From: Adineta vaga
Lineage: Eukaryota > Rotifera
DNA: 64,000 bases
Assembly (NCBI GenBank): GCA_021613535.1
Contig: CP075497.1
Coordinates: forward strand, 4,154,001 to 4,218,000
Direction: 5' to 3'
Shown: piece after piece, positions 33,742 through 45,787 of the stretch
How the letters are laid out: every line of letters starts with the position of its first letter
How positions within the stretch are numbered: position 1 is the first letter of the stretch
Translations under genes and position numbers: made by a program
The notes under the pieces: model-generated
Seen by the model: only the letters and a program-made list of their open reading frames with translations
Databases searched by the model: none
What the model was told of the DNA's origin: nothing

Positions 33742-36592
33742 ATGGCTACTGATGTATTAGACGAACATCGTTTTACCAGTCAATGTTCCATATATGAACC
33801 ACCACGTACTCGATTATCCAAAGAAGGAAAACGTCGTATAACTGCAGGGTCAACAGCAACATTATATGATACAACATCAGCATCTTCAACTGCTCGTATT
33901 CGTCGTTTAAGATATTCAATACATACACAATCAAGTGTACCAAACGCCTCAACAAACAGTCAAACTATACAAAATCGACATTCAGTTTCGAATGATTTTC
34001 TATCTCTATTTCGATCATTGGCAATGAAACCGTTTAAGACATCATCAATGACAAATGCCACTACTGAAGGACAAACAAATCATATTATAGGTGGTAATCA
34101 AATAAATAATAAACCATCAGTCAGTCTTCTCAAATTTCGTCCATTGAGTGACAGTATAACCGATCAGACATCATTGACACAATCAACTCGTGTATGTATA
34201 TGAAAGAAAACGAAAGAAATATGTGTGAAAAGTACTTCTTCAAATCAAATTGAGAAGAAATAATATTCTCATTCGAGAGATTCTTTAAACATGTATAGAA
34301 GAGAAAGATGTGATGTAACCATTAACATACAATCTTAAATAGGTTCTATTACAATCACGATGTAGAAATCAGCGATAAAACATTTTCATGGAAAAATAAT
34401 TGAATGATGTGTTCGATCGCTTGTCTAGCTACTTCTATAGAGTACTTCTCTCTTTCTTATACACCCTCAACTTTGATAATGTACAAAAATCATAGTCGAA
34501 ACAAATGGAATATAAAAATCAAAATTCCTTACATACTTATTTCTATTCAGAGAATTGTTTTCAAGGTTTTGTTTTACAGATTTCATTTATATGACTAGTC
34601 ATTTATTTGTGAAATAAAGACGCAAAGGTCATGTAATCTTTACAAATATGTCCCCTTGGAATATCTTTTTCTTTCTTTTCGAAAAAAAACATGCAGTCTG
34701 CCAGTGTAATAGTAGCATATAATTCTAAGATAAAGAACGATGTGTGCTTTTTTATTTTTCATCGAGTAATCGAAGCGCATTAGAATAACAGAAAAAAAAT
34801 CGAGTCTTTCGCGGAAAAGCGTCAGACACTCGTAGTGTTTGGTTAAGCATACATATCTTTTTTTTTTGAGATTTCGACCTTGTTTTTACTATAAATACAA
34901 GAAAACAAGGAACATATGAATCGGTACTAAACTAAAATGCCGTGTAGTCCGTGTATTACTCTCACATATGATATCTATGATCTTATTCAACTAGTAAAGA
35001 TTGATAAAGAATTCTAATGTTATGAGAAAAAAAATGAATGATTTATTCTTTCTTTTAAGCAAACTGAAGAGTTTCTTAAACGGATGGGATGGCCGATATC
35101 TTCGACAACGGATGAAGCACGTGTTAAATGGAAGATAGCAATGAAATTTTTAATTCCAACTAAATTCGAAGTCAATCGAGCCATTGAATTGTACAAAACA
35201 CACGAAGTTTGTAGAGAAAATTCATTTGAAAATTTTTCATTTCATTTCATTTTTTTCAGAATACTCGAAAAACAGAAAATCTTGATCGTATTTGGATCAG
35301 TAATCCAAATCTTATACGAGAAATACAATCAAATAAATTCTTTTCACTGGTAATAGATATCATTTATTTATCAAAACACGTAATTATTCAATATTTCTTT
35401 ATATTTTAGCCACAATTACCAAATCAACCATTAACGGTATATTTCAATGCATCACAACTTGTAATAACTGTACCTACCACTACAATTTCACAACATGATC
35501 GAGAATTAGTAGCATTACAAGCATTAATTTGTCAACTCGATGTAGCTACTGAAAGGTTTGTTAGAAATGAATATGATTCACTTATTTCCTATGATTTATT
35601 TAGTATTGATATTCAACAAACTGGTTTAAACTTTATTTATGATATGCAAAATTGTTCAGCATCACAATTTGATATGAATCTCAGTAAAAAAATTCTCAAA
35701 CTTCTACAAGTAGATCTTATTCTCTTTTTAATCAGCAACTAAATGAACAATTCTGTTTAGAATGGATATCCAGCTATGGTAAAAAATATCTTTATCATTT
35801 CAGCACCAAAATGGTTCAAAATAGCCTATAAGGTACTCTCAATTTTTTTAAGTCGAAAACTGCGTGATAGGGTGAGATAACATCGAGTGTTTGTTAATTG
35901 GTTAAAAAAAACTTCTTACGTACCATTCGTTCATATCACATTATCACGCGCATGTTGTCTCTCATTTATTCACTATTCACACACATATACACATTTCGAT
36001 TTCGTCGTTGTTTTTTATTTGTTCTTATATATGAAATTCTCATCTATTTTTCATCTAGGTAACAATGTCGACTCCAGATCAAATGCGTGAATTTCTTCAA
36101 ACTCAATATAATTATTCGTTAGAAGATATTCCTATAACATTAGGTGGTACCTATGATCCTGCTTATCATGGTGATAATCGATATCAAATATGTTTGTCAA
36201 CAGTAACGAATTCTCAATCGATATGTTTTTCATATTATTCAATTGATTGTCAACAAAATCCAACGAAGACAACAAGTAATATTCTATTTTTTAATACCGA
36301 TCATCACCATCATCATCATCATTCGCATCAAAATCAAGATGCTATAAATACAATACCATCGTTAGCGACTACAAAAACAACATCACCGCAAACATCATTG
36401 GTTGCTATTGTTGCTTTAAGACGACATCATGAATCGGCATCGCATGTTCGGGTACGAAAACGTGAATCGTCATCATCAAGTGATGGTGAAAAACGTAAAC
36501 GAGGATCCAATGAAAGTCTATTAGAAGAAGAAGAACCATCATCAATAATTACCTCTCAATCATCCATTCCACAAGAAACTACATTCGAGTAA
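33742..36592 (+). CDS. PTPN9/MEG2-like protein, CRAL-TRIO half, with its own stop
   Basis: Seven exons: 33742-34191, 35060-35206, 35260-35349, 35410-35555, 35604-35709, 35761-35871 and 36059-36592, 527 residues. The first 150 residues are a disordered Ser/Thr-rich extension. The Sec14 N-lobe then reads QTEEFLKRMGWPIS and KWKIAMKFLIPTKFEVNRAIELY, followed by the lipid-binding domain: ALICQLDVATESIDIQQTGLNFIYD, LKLLQNGYPAMVKNIFIISAPKWFKIAY, and the terminal ITLGG. This matches the lipid-binding part of PTPN9, not generic Sec14 proteins. The last exon continues past LGG into His-rich and Ser-rich sequence (with RKRESSSSSDGEKRKRG) and stops at 36590. In mammals this domain targets the phosphatase to secretory vesicles through phosphoinositides. 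The phosphatase half follows as a separate entry. Confidence 0.8.
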
Positions 36593-37445
36593 ATATAAAG
36601 TGTATTTTGTTATTCGTTTTATCATTTATAGAATAGTAATTTGCTCTTTCTTACCTACACATTTGAGTCATATTTTCGTTAATAAAAAAAATCGGAAGAA
36701 AGGACAAAAAATAAAACAACATTAAGTAATAGACAGGCAAACAATAAATCCCTTTTGCTATTGATTCATAAATATTATTCACTGTTATTCATTCGAAAAT
36801 TCCATAAAGAAAAGAAAAAATTGGTAACTAAAGATTTGGTATGAATATGTATATATATATATATAAATTTATCAATGTAATGTGTTGATTTCTAAGTTAG
36901 ATATAATCTATGAATCATGGAGATAAGTTCAAGCGAACGATTTTGTATGTACGTATATATACATAAAGATGGATACATTTATGTATAACGCTTTGTTTTC
37001 ATATCATTGAGCCGACAAGTCTATATCCATCATTTATTCATCCCTGATGAGTGTCATCAACATGAATACAATCGCATCTATATACTAGAGAATAGGTAGA
37101 CGAGAGAGAAAGTGAGAGGCGTCTTCCCATCTTTCTTACTTTTTTCTTTCATTTCTGTCTATGCTCGACTACCTCAAGCTCACATCTACTCTCATTTTGC
37201 TCTTCGTTCTTTTGATTAGCAACTACTATTTCCTTTTCTCTTTCACTTTTCATCGATTAACTTACTCTTTTCTCTTAACAATGAACAATTACCCTTCTCA
37301 AACACTTTCACCTATATATCCTTATTCAGTTATTCATCAATATCCTCCTCAACCATACTATTATTCCTATAATGAATATCCATCATCGTTCTTGTTATCG
37401 CCAATATCTTATACTTCTCACCTCATGATCGATATTCATTATCAG
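36593..37445. other. Region between the CRAL-TRIO and phosphatase halves
   Basis: Contains AATAAA-type signals near 36680-36715, a (TA)n tract near 36848-36866, and an AT-rich stretch. An ATG at 37281 opens a Pro/Tyr-rich frame (MNNYPSQTLSPIYPYSV) that looks like coding sequence, but it is out of frame with the phosphatase exon. A stop at about 37373 blocks the phosphatase frame upstream. The start of the phosphatase transcript is therefore unresolved. Confidence 0.45.
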
Positions 37446-39303
37446 TCCCATACTATGACGATAAAGATACTTATATTTCGGAATATTATCATCATCACCA
37501 TCAACATCATCATCATAATAATCATTCTCATCATTCTAATCAAGGATCATATCTTCCTAATCCCAAATTGAATCGACCACTTCTAAATCCAAGGTAAAAA
37601 ACAACAAGACTCGAATTTTTTCAGTTAGAATGACATATGATTTTTTTTCTCATTTGCATTTTAAAGTTTTCTCTGTCCTGTGCTTCATCATCATTTTTTT
37701 TCTTTCTTCTTGTTCTAGTCAATCACAAGCGACATCATTGTTAAATGAAAGTACATTTCGATCAATAACTGGCCATCAAGAACGAAGTGAATATGAAGCA
37801 AAAAATAGTATGAATGACATTGAAACTCGTGATCATGCTCTTGCAAAACGTGAGAATAAACGATCAGCAAATAGTTTATATAAACAATTAACACCCGTCG
37901 AATTTCTTTCTAAAACACAATCAGAAATTAGACAAGAATTTCGAAAATTACCAAATCCGTCAGCAAAAGATACGCATGCTGCAAAGTAAAATCGAAATTT
38001 AATTGCTTTTCAATGAAGTAAACAAACTTTTTTTCTTTAGAGATGAACGAAATCTTGATAAATCTCGTTATCGAGATGTAATACCAGGTGAAGCAACGCG
38101 TGTTAAACTACAACCTGATGGCGATGAAAAACATGATTTTATCAATGCAAATTATGTCAGTGGACATAATAATCAAGAAAAAGCTTATATTTTCACTCAA
38201 GGTATATTAAATAAAATTCGATAGATGAATTCTTGTTATAGTTAAGTTGATTTCTTTTAGGACCACTTCAAACAACAGTAAAAGATTTTTGGCGTATGGT
38301 TTGGCAAGAAAATATTGTGATTATTGTTATGACAACAAATATACGTGAAACAGGAATGATGAAATGTTTTCCCTATTGGCCAATGGAATCAAGAGAAATT
38401 GTGAATACTGGTTCATATCAAATACAAAATGAAAAATCTGAAAAATTCGATAGTTTTGTTATTACAACATTATCATTACGGAAAAAGAATCATCCAGAAA
38501 ATCGAATTATCTATCATGCACATTATTTAAAATGGCCTGATCATGGTATTCCATCGAATACGAAAGATGCTTTATTATTTTTGGATAAAGTTGAATACTA
38601 TCGACAAATAACGATGACAAAAGCTCCAATTCTTCTTCATTGTTCAGCTGGTATTGGACGTACAGGAACATTTTGTGCAATTGATATTGGAATAAAAAGA
38701 TATTTAGAAAAGAAATTTATTGATATTCCATCAACAGTATTAAAAATGAGAACAGAACGAGCTGGAAGTGTTCAAACAGAAGATCAATATTTATTTGCTT
38801 ATTTAGCCATGATGGATTATATAAAACAGCAACAAGCCTTACAAGAAAGAATCAATGAATCGAACAAAGCATCAGACATACAATTAACTGATGTAAGTCT
38901 ATTGACTAATTTCATCTAATTATATATATATATATTAAATTTCGCTTTCTTTTTCTCTTCTTTTCTTTAAAAGATATCCAATGAAGTACAAATAAAAGAA
39001 ATTGAAATCGATGGTAGTACAGTTGGAACCGTTCGTACAAAGTCCAATGGAAAAAAAATGACGGATTTCGAACAACTAAATAATCTTTTCATGAATAATG
39101 CTGATCCAATAACATACTTACAAGAACCACCGACTCAGCGAGGAAAAACATTAAGTGATTCATCTGTATCTGCTATACAATATGTTACACCAACAACATC
39201 AACATTTCAAACAGTTCCAAGTCGACAACGTTCTTCCACAGAACATATTTCATCGATGCCAGTTACGACTGACAATACACATCATAAGAAAGTTCGTAAA
39301 TAG
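37446..39303 (+). CDS. PTPN9/MEG2-like protein, tyrosine phosphatase half
   Basis: Exons 37446-37593, 37719-37985, 38041-38201, 38261-38892 and 38974-39303. The first exon is taken to begin after the acceptor ATTATCAG because the frame upstream has a stop; its 5' boundary is an inference. After a Tyr/His-rich stretch the catalytic domain shows [50 protein letters not shown], the WPD loop in LKWPDHGIPS, and the P-loop LLHCSAGIGRTGTFC with the nucleophile Cys, then TERAGSVQTEDQYLF. Best resemblance is to the PTPN9 catalytic domain. Residues after about 390 are a disordered tail. It removes phosphate from protein phosphotyrosine. The exon start is in phase 1, which fits two possible donors (after 36149 and nearby) in the CRAL-TRIO last exon, so a joined isoform is possible. 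Confidence 0.8.
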
Positions 39304-40482
39304 TCAATGAACAAAAATCCATTGAGGACGGCTAGTCTTCTCTCTTTTTCTTCTGTATTATGTTCAAATTACAAAAAATGTAGTCGTTATATCTTTACGG
39401 TTGTTTGTATTTAACTTTTCTTGCTCTCTTTTCCTCTCTCAATTACATACACACGTAAATTTCATTGTTGTTGTCATATTTTTTTTTCTTGTTTGACACA
39501 TATAAATATTCATCCGAATCAAATTAGAAAGAGAAAAACATTACATTTTTGACAACGCAAAAACTAATTGAAAATGCAATCAAATCAAATATCAGATTAC
39601 AAGAATATTTGATGTTTATCTTCTATGATGTATAATATTTAATTAAAATACCACTGAACGACTTAAGATTCATAAAGAACATGTACCTGACAATTTTAAA
39701 GGAAATATGACATTTACTTATTGAAGCAAAGAAAAGCGATTCTATTAGTCGTTGTCATGTTTTTCAAATTCTTAATACGAATTTATCTTACGATAGTTTA
39801 AGCTCATATCTAGATTAACCTTTACTGTTCCTCTACACAGAAGAATATCAAATTTATATACATATCCGTAGGCGAAAGTCTCGTTACTTCACCATATTTT
39901 TTCTTTCAACGTGTCAAATAATGATTGTATCAAGGTTTTATTGTTCAGAATTGCAGAAAATGTACATTTAACAGATGAAAATCTTGTTTTTTGTTGAATA
40001 TAGATCATTGATAAGTGAATCTTTTCAAGAGTTCATTAAAAAAATGATGTATGAAAACCTAATTGATTTCGATATTTTGTAAATAAACTGTATTTTCTCA
40101 CTGTTCAACATATAAAAAACAAATATTAAACCGTATCTATCTTTCGATTTCATCGAATACTTGTTTCTGTTTTTCTATGTAACAAGGAATGGAAGTTGTC
40201 TACTGTATGTCCTTTTCCCTAGATTATCTGTATATACAGAAATAACCTCGACGGGATAAAAGTACATCAGGCGATTACATATATCCTACTTTGTTCACAT
40301 TGTTCGATACTACAATATCTTCTTTATCTATGATACTGGATAACATTAGATTACATCTCTCACTTTCTTTTGTTATGTAATTCAGGTGCTTTGTTTCCCT
40401 ATAGTATATATAGAGATGAAATTCACTGATTAGATTATCATACGCACATTATTTTATTTATTTATTTAACAAATTTTCAAAC
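39304..40482. other. Intergenic region upstream of the LURP-one-like gene
   Basis: 1.2 kb with no supported exon. A TATATATA element at about 40405-40412 lies 70 bases before the next start codon and is a candidate TATA box. Confidence 0.45.
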
Positions 40483-41214
40483 ATGCAATCAACAATCATC
40501 GCTTTAGTCGCCTTTGGTATGCTTTTGACATTTGTACAATGTACTGATAAAAATATGGTTAGTGAATACCAAATCAAACAAAGTATGTAATTTGTTGTTG
40601 TTTTTGATTATACTTATTTCATTGATTGTGTACAATTATAGGCTTTATCAGTGTTGGTCGTACATATGATGTTGAAAGCAAAACAAATGCTCCAACAAAA
40701 TTCTCAGTCCGTAATGAACTTTTCAGTGTTGGAAAGAAACTTTATTTATTAGAAGATGGCAAAGAACGTTATTCAGTATGAAAAATTGAAAGAATTCATA
40801 TTCTTTTTTCTATTATCTATCTTTTTTTTATACAGGTTCTCCACAAACTTACAAATATAATGTCAACATGGGAAATCACTGACTTACATAACAACAAAGA
40901 AGTTGGTATGATTGAAAACAAACTTAAATTCGTTGGATCCATGATGCAAGCAACTGGTTCATTTGGTACCTACAAAATCGAAGGTGATTTCGGTAGCTTC
41001 ACATATACAATTATGAAAGATGGTGAAAAAGTAAATATTTGTTATTTAAAATAAGTTCGATACTAGTTTCCATTTCGAATTTCTTTAGGTTGCCTCAATC
41101 GATAAGAAAGTTCTCAGTTTACATCATACCTATGACTTAACAGTCTATGGTGAATCTGACCGTGCTCTCATGGTATTATTTTCAATCATTGTCAACGAAA
41201 TCCGTGAACATTAA
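40483..41214 (+). CDS. Secreted LURP-one/scramblase-like (tubby C-terminal fold) protein
   Basis: Exons 40483-40582, 40642-40775, 40836-41030 and 41089-41214; 184 residues. A signal peptide (MQSTIIALVAFGMLLTFVQC) is followed by a domain with the alternating beta pattern of the LURP-one-related/scramblase clan: TYDVESKTNAPTKFSVRNE, GKKLYLLEDGKERYSVLHK, STWEITDLHNNKEVGMIENK, and the final YDLTVYGESDRALMVLFSII. These motifs (KF-V-N, WEI-D, a late Y-L-V-G-SDRAL helix) are characteristic of the clan. Most members elsewhere are cytosolic or membrane-attached, so an export signal is unusual. Molecular role unknown; lipid or membrane binding is a guess from the clan. No disulphide pattern is evident. 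Confidence 0.75.
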
Positions 41215-41354
41215 ACAACATATCGGTCTTCAATAGATATATATATATATGTGTGTGTGTCTGTGCAAATACATTTATATTCAGAATAATCTGCTATCTA
41301 TTTCTTAAATAAAATTTCAAATAATATAAACGATTGAATTCTATTTATTCTTGC

Positions 41355-43012
41355 TCATTGTTTCTGTTTTCGATCATTGAATAGTTCGATGATTGTTTTA
41401 TGTTGCCATGGTCGAGATGGTGGTGGTTCATTGGAATTATTTTCTATCAAATTTCGAAAACGATTAAGGACACGTTTTCGATAAGAATTACTCAATGATG
41501 TTGATCCAGTTGAAAGATCTTGTGTTGAAGACATTTTCGATAATCCAAGTTTATTCAATCGAGAAGATATTGAACTCGATAATGTTTGCGATTTGCGAGG
41601 AAAATCATTGTCATGATCATATTTTAATGGATGTCGTCCATCAAGATATTTTACTTGAAGTAATTTTGGTTCAGCAAGCATCGTATCATTATTGTTTGCT
41701 AAACGATATTCTGATGTAACTGTTCGAGCACATTTTTTCATTAATAATAATACAGATGATGTCTTCGAAAGACTCTGTGAACCTGACGTCATCGGAAGCA
41801 TTGATGATGATTGATCATACATTGAAATATTCATTGTCATTTGATCGTCGTCGACGATACGAGATTGATTTAGTGGAATATCATTATTCGATGGAGAAAA
41901 AGAAATTGAACTATTGTTAATTTCACTAGAAAAGAATTGTTTTGTAAAGAAATAGACAAATTAAATGTTCATATACATACGTTGATCTATTTTGTCGTGG
42001 AGGTAATCCAATGTCTTTTTTAACTGTAGTTGTTGTAACTGGTATTATTGGTACTGGAATAGGTTCAGATTTTTGTTGACCATATTTTTCCATACATGCT
42101 CGATCGAATGCAAATGTACGCGTTAATGTTGTTGTACCCATTTTTGGACCAGGCCGTTGTATTTGTACAGGATTTGATGTACGTTGAGTCGATAGGCTTG
42201 AAAAAGTTGTTGTTGTTCGGATTGGTATCGATACCGGAGGTGGCTGTCGATTTTCAATAGAATCAAGACTTGTATTTGAAATACAGATAGGATTCTTCAA
42301 TTTTTGTTCAGTTATATTTGTTGTCGTATTCAATAGTTCATCATCAGATGATGTTGAAAGATGTTGTTCTTTATTCGATACACGTGAATTTGTTTTCACA
42401 CGTTTTGTAAATCTACTTAAAGATTTTGCTTTATTGAAAAGTATCTCATTCGGTGATTCTTGTATGATCGGTTGAGTTACTTTAGCATATTCTTCAACTT
42501 CGCAAACTTGTTCTTGCAGTTGTTCAACTAAATATTCTTCCTTTGGTATCTTAATAACAAAAAAGAGAAGAAAAGAATTGACGTAATCTTATTTGAAATC
42601 TATCGAAAAAAAGTACTTCGATCGTCAATGAAACAGTGAATTGTTCATAATTCACAGGATGTTCATCCGTATTACTTTGAGCAAAATGTAATTCTTCCAT
42701 TTCTTCTACCATTTCTTCTTCTTCTTCGACTTCTTGTTCTTTTTGAACATTTGTTAAGATTTCAGTAACTGAACGAGGTCGTTGAATTTCCAATACAACA
42801 TAACAACTTTCTATTGATGATGTTGAACAACTTCTGCTACTATTATTTTGTACAGGAGTATGAGAAACATCAGTTATATCGGTTTCTTCAGGAATTGATT
42901 CAGATGTTAATAAATTAAACCATGAGATACCATTCGAAGTATTATCTGTCCAGCTACTTTCGTATACAATTTGTTCCGTATAATGATTTGTACAATCGCC
43001 GGTAGCGAGCAT
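41355..43012 (-). CDS. Unrecognised large disordered protein
   Basis: Three exons on the minus strand, 42617-43012, 41981-42549 and 41355-41925, give 511 residues in continuous phase. The start at 43012 (MLATGDC) is the only in-frame ATG; a non-ATG extension was ignored. The protein is mostly polar and disordered. Features are an acidic run (QKEQEVEEEEEMVEEMEE, about residues 95-112), a basic patch after it (KSLSRFTKRVKTNSR), a conserved-looking block GPKMGTTTLTRTFAFDRAC followed by MEKYGQQ, and a C-terminal basic segment NSYRKRVLNRFRNL with an end motif PWQHKTIIELFNDRK. The last motif resembles short docking helices in cytoskeletal and scaffold proteins, but no family is recognised. Confidence 0.65.
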
Positions 43013-43788
43013 ATTTCTTTGAATTAATTTTTTTTTCTCAATCGATCGATTCAAAGCTCATTACTTTTTAATGATAATAATGATGATGATGATGTTCGTT
43101 TCACTTTGTCTTCACGGTCCTTTTTCTTTCTACGTGGAGACGAATAAAATGACAAAGAATATATATATATATATATATATATACATTTGTATACACACAA
43201 AGGTGATGTAAACACATGCACACATATGAACGGTAGGAGCATCCGGCCAAATCGATGGGTCTTGCGTAATCTTTTCTTTTTGTCTTCTACATATGAATAC
43301 AGGAAGCGTGATGTAGTATACTACGCTATGAAGTTGATTACAAAAAAAAAGAAAAGAAACGGATGATATATGTATGTGATATGTGCACTTGATTAGAAAT
43401 GAAAGATTGAATACGTGATAATATATCAAACTATAGATGTATCTCTACCGATGATGTACTGAAGAGTTGAACGCGAGATTATCGTTTAAAATGATTGCTT
43501 ACTTTTAGTTTAAATCATCTACGATTATCTTAATAGATATCTATCATCGAGAGTATAAACATTAGATTTTGATATCTGTCGATTAATCATTTATTTCAAA
43601 TATTAACTAATACTATTGATCATATGTAATACTCTTGATACAGATAGAAGGAAATCATATGACTGAAAATTCGAATTAAATATGATCTTATTATTAATCA
43701 AAAACATTTCTCCTCTCGAATTTCATTATATTCTGAAAATGTCAAATGATAAGATAAAGTTTGTTTGATTTGTGTTTCATTTTTAACA
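43013..43788. promoter_or_regulatory. Intergenic region between divergent genes
   Basis: 776 bp between the disordered protein gene and the sphingomyelinase gene. It contains a (TA)n repeat at about 43159-43184 and no supported exon. Confidence 0.45.
43159..43184. repeat. (AT)n microsatellite
   Basis: About 13 uninterrupted AT units upstream of the disordered protein gene. Confidence 0.85.
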
Positions 43789-45267
43789 ATGAAACGTTTG
43801 TATTTACTCGCAATTTTCATCGTTTGTCAAGCTAGTGATGAACTTCAACAGATAACTTTAATGAGTTATAATGTCATGCTTCTACCAAGTATTCTTGTCT
43901 TTGAACGTGATCAAATAACTCGTGCACATCTTTTAACGAAAGCCAAATTTTTACATACAAGTGATATACTTTGTTTACAAGAAGTCTTTCAACAGAAACC
44001 AAGTGAAATTCTTCTTGATTCATTAGCAAAAACATATCCATATAGTACACCTGTACTTGGTAATGATGAAGATAAAGATGAATGGAATGATATATGGAAT
44101 GATCCAATCAGTTCGAGTTCATTAAAATTCGTTAGTGGTGGTGTAACTATTTTGAGTAAATGGCCAATTATTTATGCAGGACAATATTTTTATAAATATT
44201 CATGTAGTGCACATACGTTTGTTCGAACTGGTTTTGTTTATGCAAAGATTTTATATGAGAAAATGAAATATCCTATACATGTGTTTGGTACACATTTACA
44301 ACCGAATGATCATCGTGGCTGTTATATCTATGGTGAAGATAAAATACGTGAAAAACAAATGTTTGAATTACATGATTTTATTCAATCACGAAATATTTCA
44401 TCGAATCAATTAGTTTTTATACTTGGTGATATGAATATCAATAAATATCATTCGAAACAATATGAAACAATGGTTCAAATTTTAAATGTTCATCCACAAT
44501 ATTTACATTCATCAAGTGTTCCATGTAGTTGGGATAGTTCATATAATGCAATGACAAATTCAAAACATGATAATCAATTATTAGATTATATTTTTCTTCA
44601 TAAAAATCATACACCGAAAAATTCACTTTGGTATAATTTAATTACGGATCGAATGGCATCTAAACAATGGCATTTACTTAGTCGAAATCATTCGTTTTAT
44701 AATAAACGAAATATACCTTTAGTTGAACTTTCTGATCATTATCCCGTCATAGGTTTCTTTCAACAAAATAAACAACAATGGTCGCGAAAACAATCAGGTG
44801 TATTAACTTACGTGAAATTTGTCACTGCTGATAGAAATCTACCAGTGATGATTGTTGATCGTGAATTACGTATAGGAACATCGGAAAATGAAACAAGTTC
44901 ATTATTTATTCTAACAAATAATGGTACACCACGTCGACATCGATGTTTACGATCTGAACAATATATTCTCTTAATTGATGGAATTAAATCAGAATTTTAT
45001 TTATCAAATGAAAAACTCCTTCGAATGAAACATGGTAAAGAACAAGCAAATCGTTATTTAAAAATTATTCAAATTGATCATTCTTCCGCATGTATCCAAA
45101 CAAATTCAATCATTATTTTTCAATCACGTTTATCAACAGGAAATTTTTATATTAAAAATCAATCATCACATTTATGTTCTTGTACGCATGATCGATCTCA
45201 AGCACAAGAATTTCGTTTAATTGAAATTGAACGAAAAAATATTAGCTGTAAAATCACATATGAATAG
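43789..45267 (+). CDS. Bacterial-type secreted sphingomyelinase C, intronless
   Basis: One exon, 492 residues from the ATG at 43789. A signal peptide (MKRLYLLAIFIVCQAS) precedes an endonuclease/exonuclease/phosphatase-fold domain. Metal-site and catalytic residues of the neutral sphingomyelinase C family are visible: Asn 28 in MSYNVMLL, Glu 65 in CLQEVF, His in FGTHLQPND, Asp and Asn in LGDMNINK, and the Asp-His pair in LSDHYPVIG. The GGVTILSKWP block and RTGFVYAKI also match the bacterial secreted enzymes more closely than animal SMPD2/3. Residues from about 330 to the end form an extra domain with Cys pairs, perhaps a beta-trefoil; it is not recognised. The enzyme would cleave sphingomyelin to ceramide and phosphocholine outside the cell. 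Horizontal acquisition is inferred from similarity and lack of introns. Confidence 0.85.
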   Translation: MKRLYLLAIFIVCQASDELQQITLMSYNVMLLPSILVFERDQITRAHLLTKAKFLHTSDILCLQEVFQQKPSEILLDSLAKTYPYSTPVLGNDEDKDEWNDIWNDPISSSSLKFVSGGVTILSKWPIIYAGQYFYKYSCSAHTFVRTGFVYAKILYEKMKYPIHVFGTHLQPNDHRGCYIYGEDKIREKQMFELHDFIQSRNISSNQLVFILGDMNINKYHSKQYETMVQILNVHPQYLHSSSVPCSWDSSYNAMTNSKHDNQLLDYIFLHKNHTPKNSLWYNLITDRMASKQWHLLSRNHSFYNKRNIPLVELSDHYPVIGFFQQNKQQWSRKQSGVLTYVKFVTADRNLPVMIVDRELRIGTSENETSSLFILTNNGTPRRHRCLRSEQYILLIDGIKSEFYLSNEKLLRMKHGKEQANRYLKIIQIDHSSACIQTNSIIIFQSRLSTGNFYIKNQSSHLCSCTHDRSQAQEFRLIEIERKNISCKITYE

Positions 45268-45787
45268 TAAAATATATAAGTTCATCGAATTACTGTCCTC
45301 TTCTAATACTAAGTATTTCCTATCATTCAATGTTCTTTTCAAATAATTGATCAGATTTCTAATTCTTTGTATCATTTATCCACCGCATGGTTAGTATTAT
45401 TATTTGTTCAACTAGACACACACACACACAAACAAATAAACATGTCGACGATCTGACAGTATAGATAATGATATACAACAAAATACTGTATGTAGACAGA
45501 AAAATCTCGATGGAAAGAAAGAACAAACGAAATCTCATCATTGATTGATGATTTACTTGATTTCGTTATCAGAAAAATCAACGAGTCCGTATAATATATT
45601 AGTTTTCTTATGTTCTATTTATCTCAAACACACACACACAATACAAAAAGAAAAACAAGCATTGTTTTTTTAAGTTCATCATAGTCATGAATAAGACAAG
45701 AAGAGAGAAGATTTAATAAACATATACACATATGTTTCTATGTCGTATGTACAATGGCACGTAGGAAAGGAAGTAAAAGTTTTATTT
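45268..45787. other. Intergenic region between convergent sphingomyelinase and BAZ2 genes
   Basis: 520 bp holding both 3' ends. Short CA repeats occur near 45417-45430 and 45628-45641. No coding sequence is supported. Confidence 0.5.
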
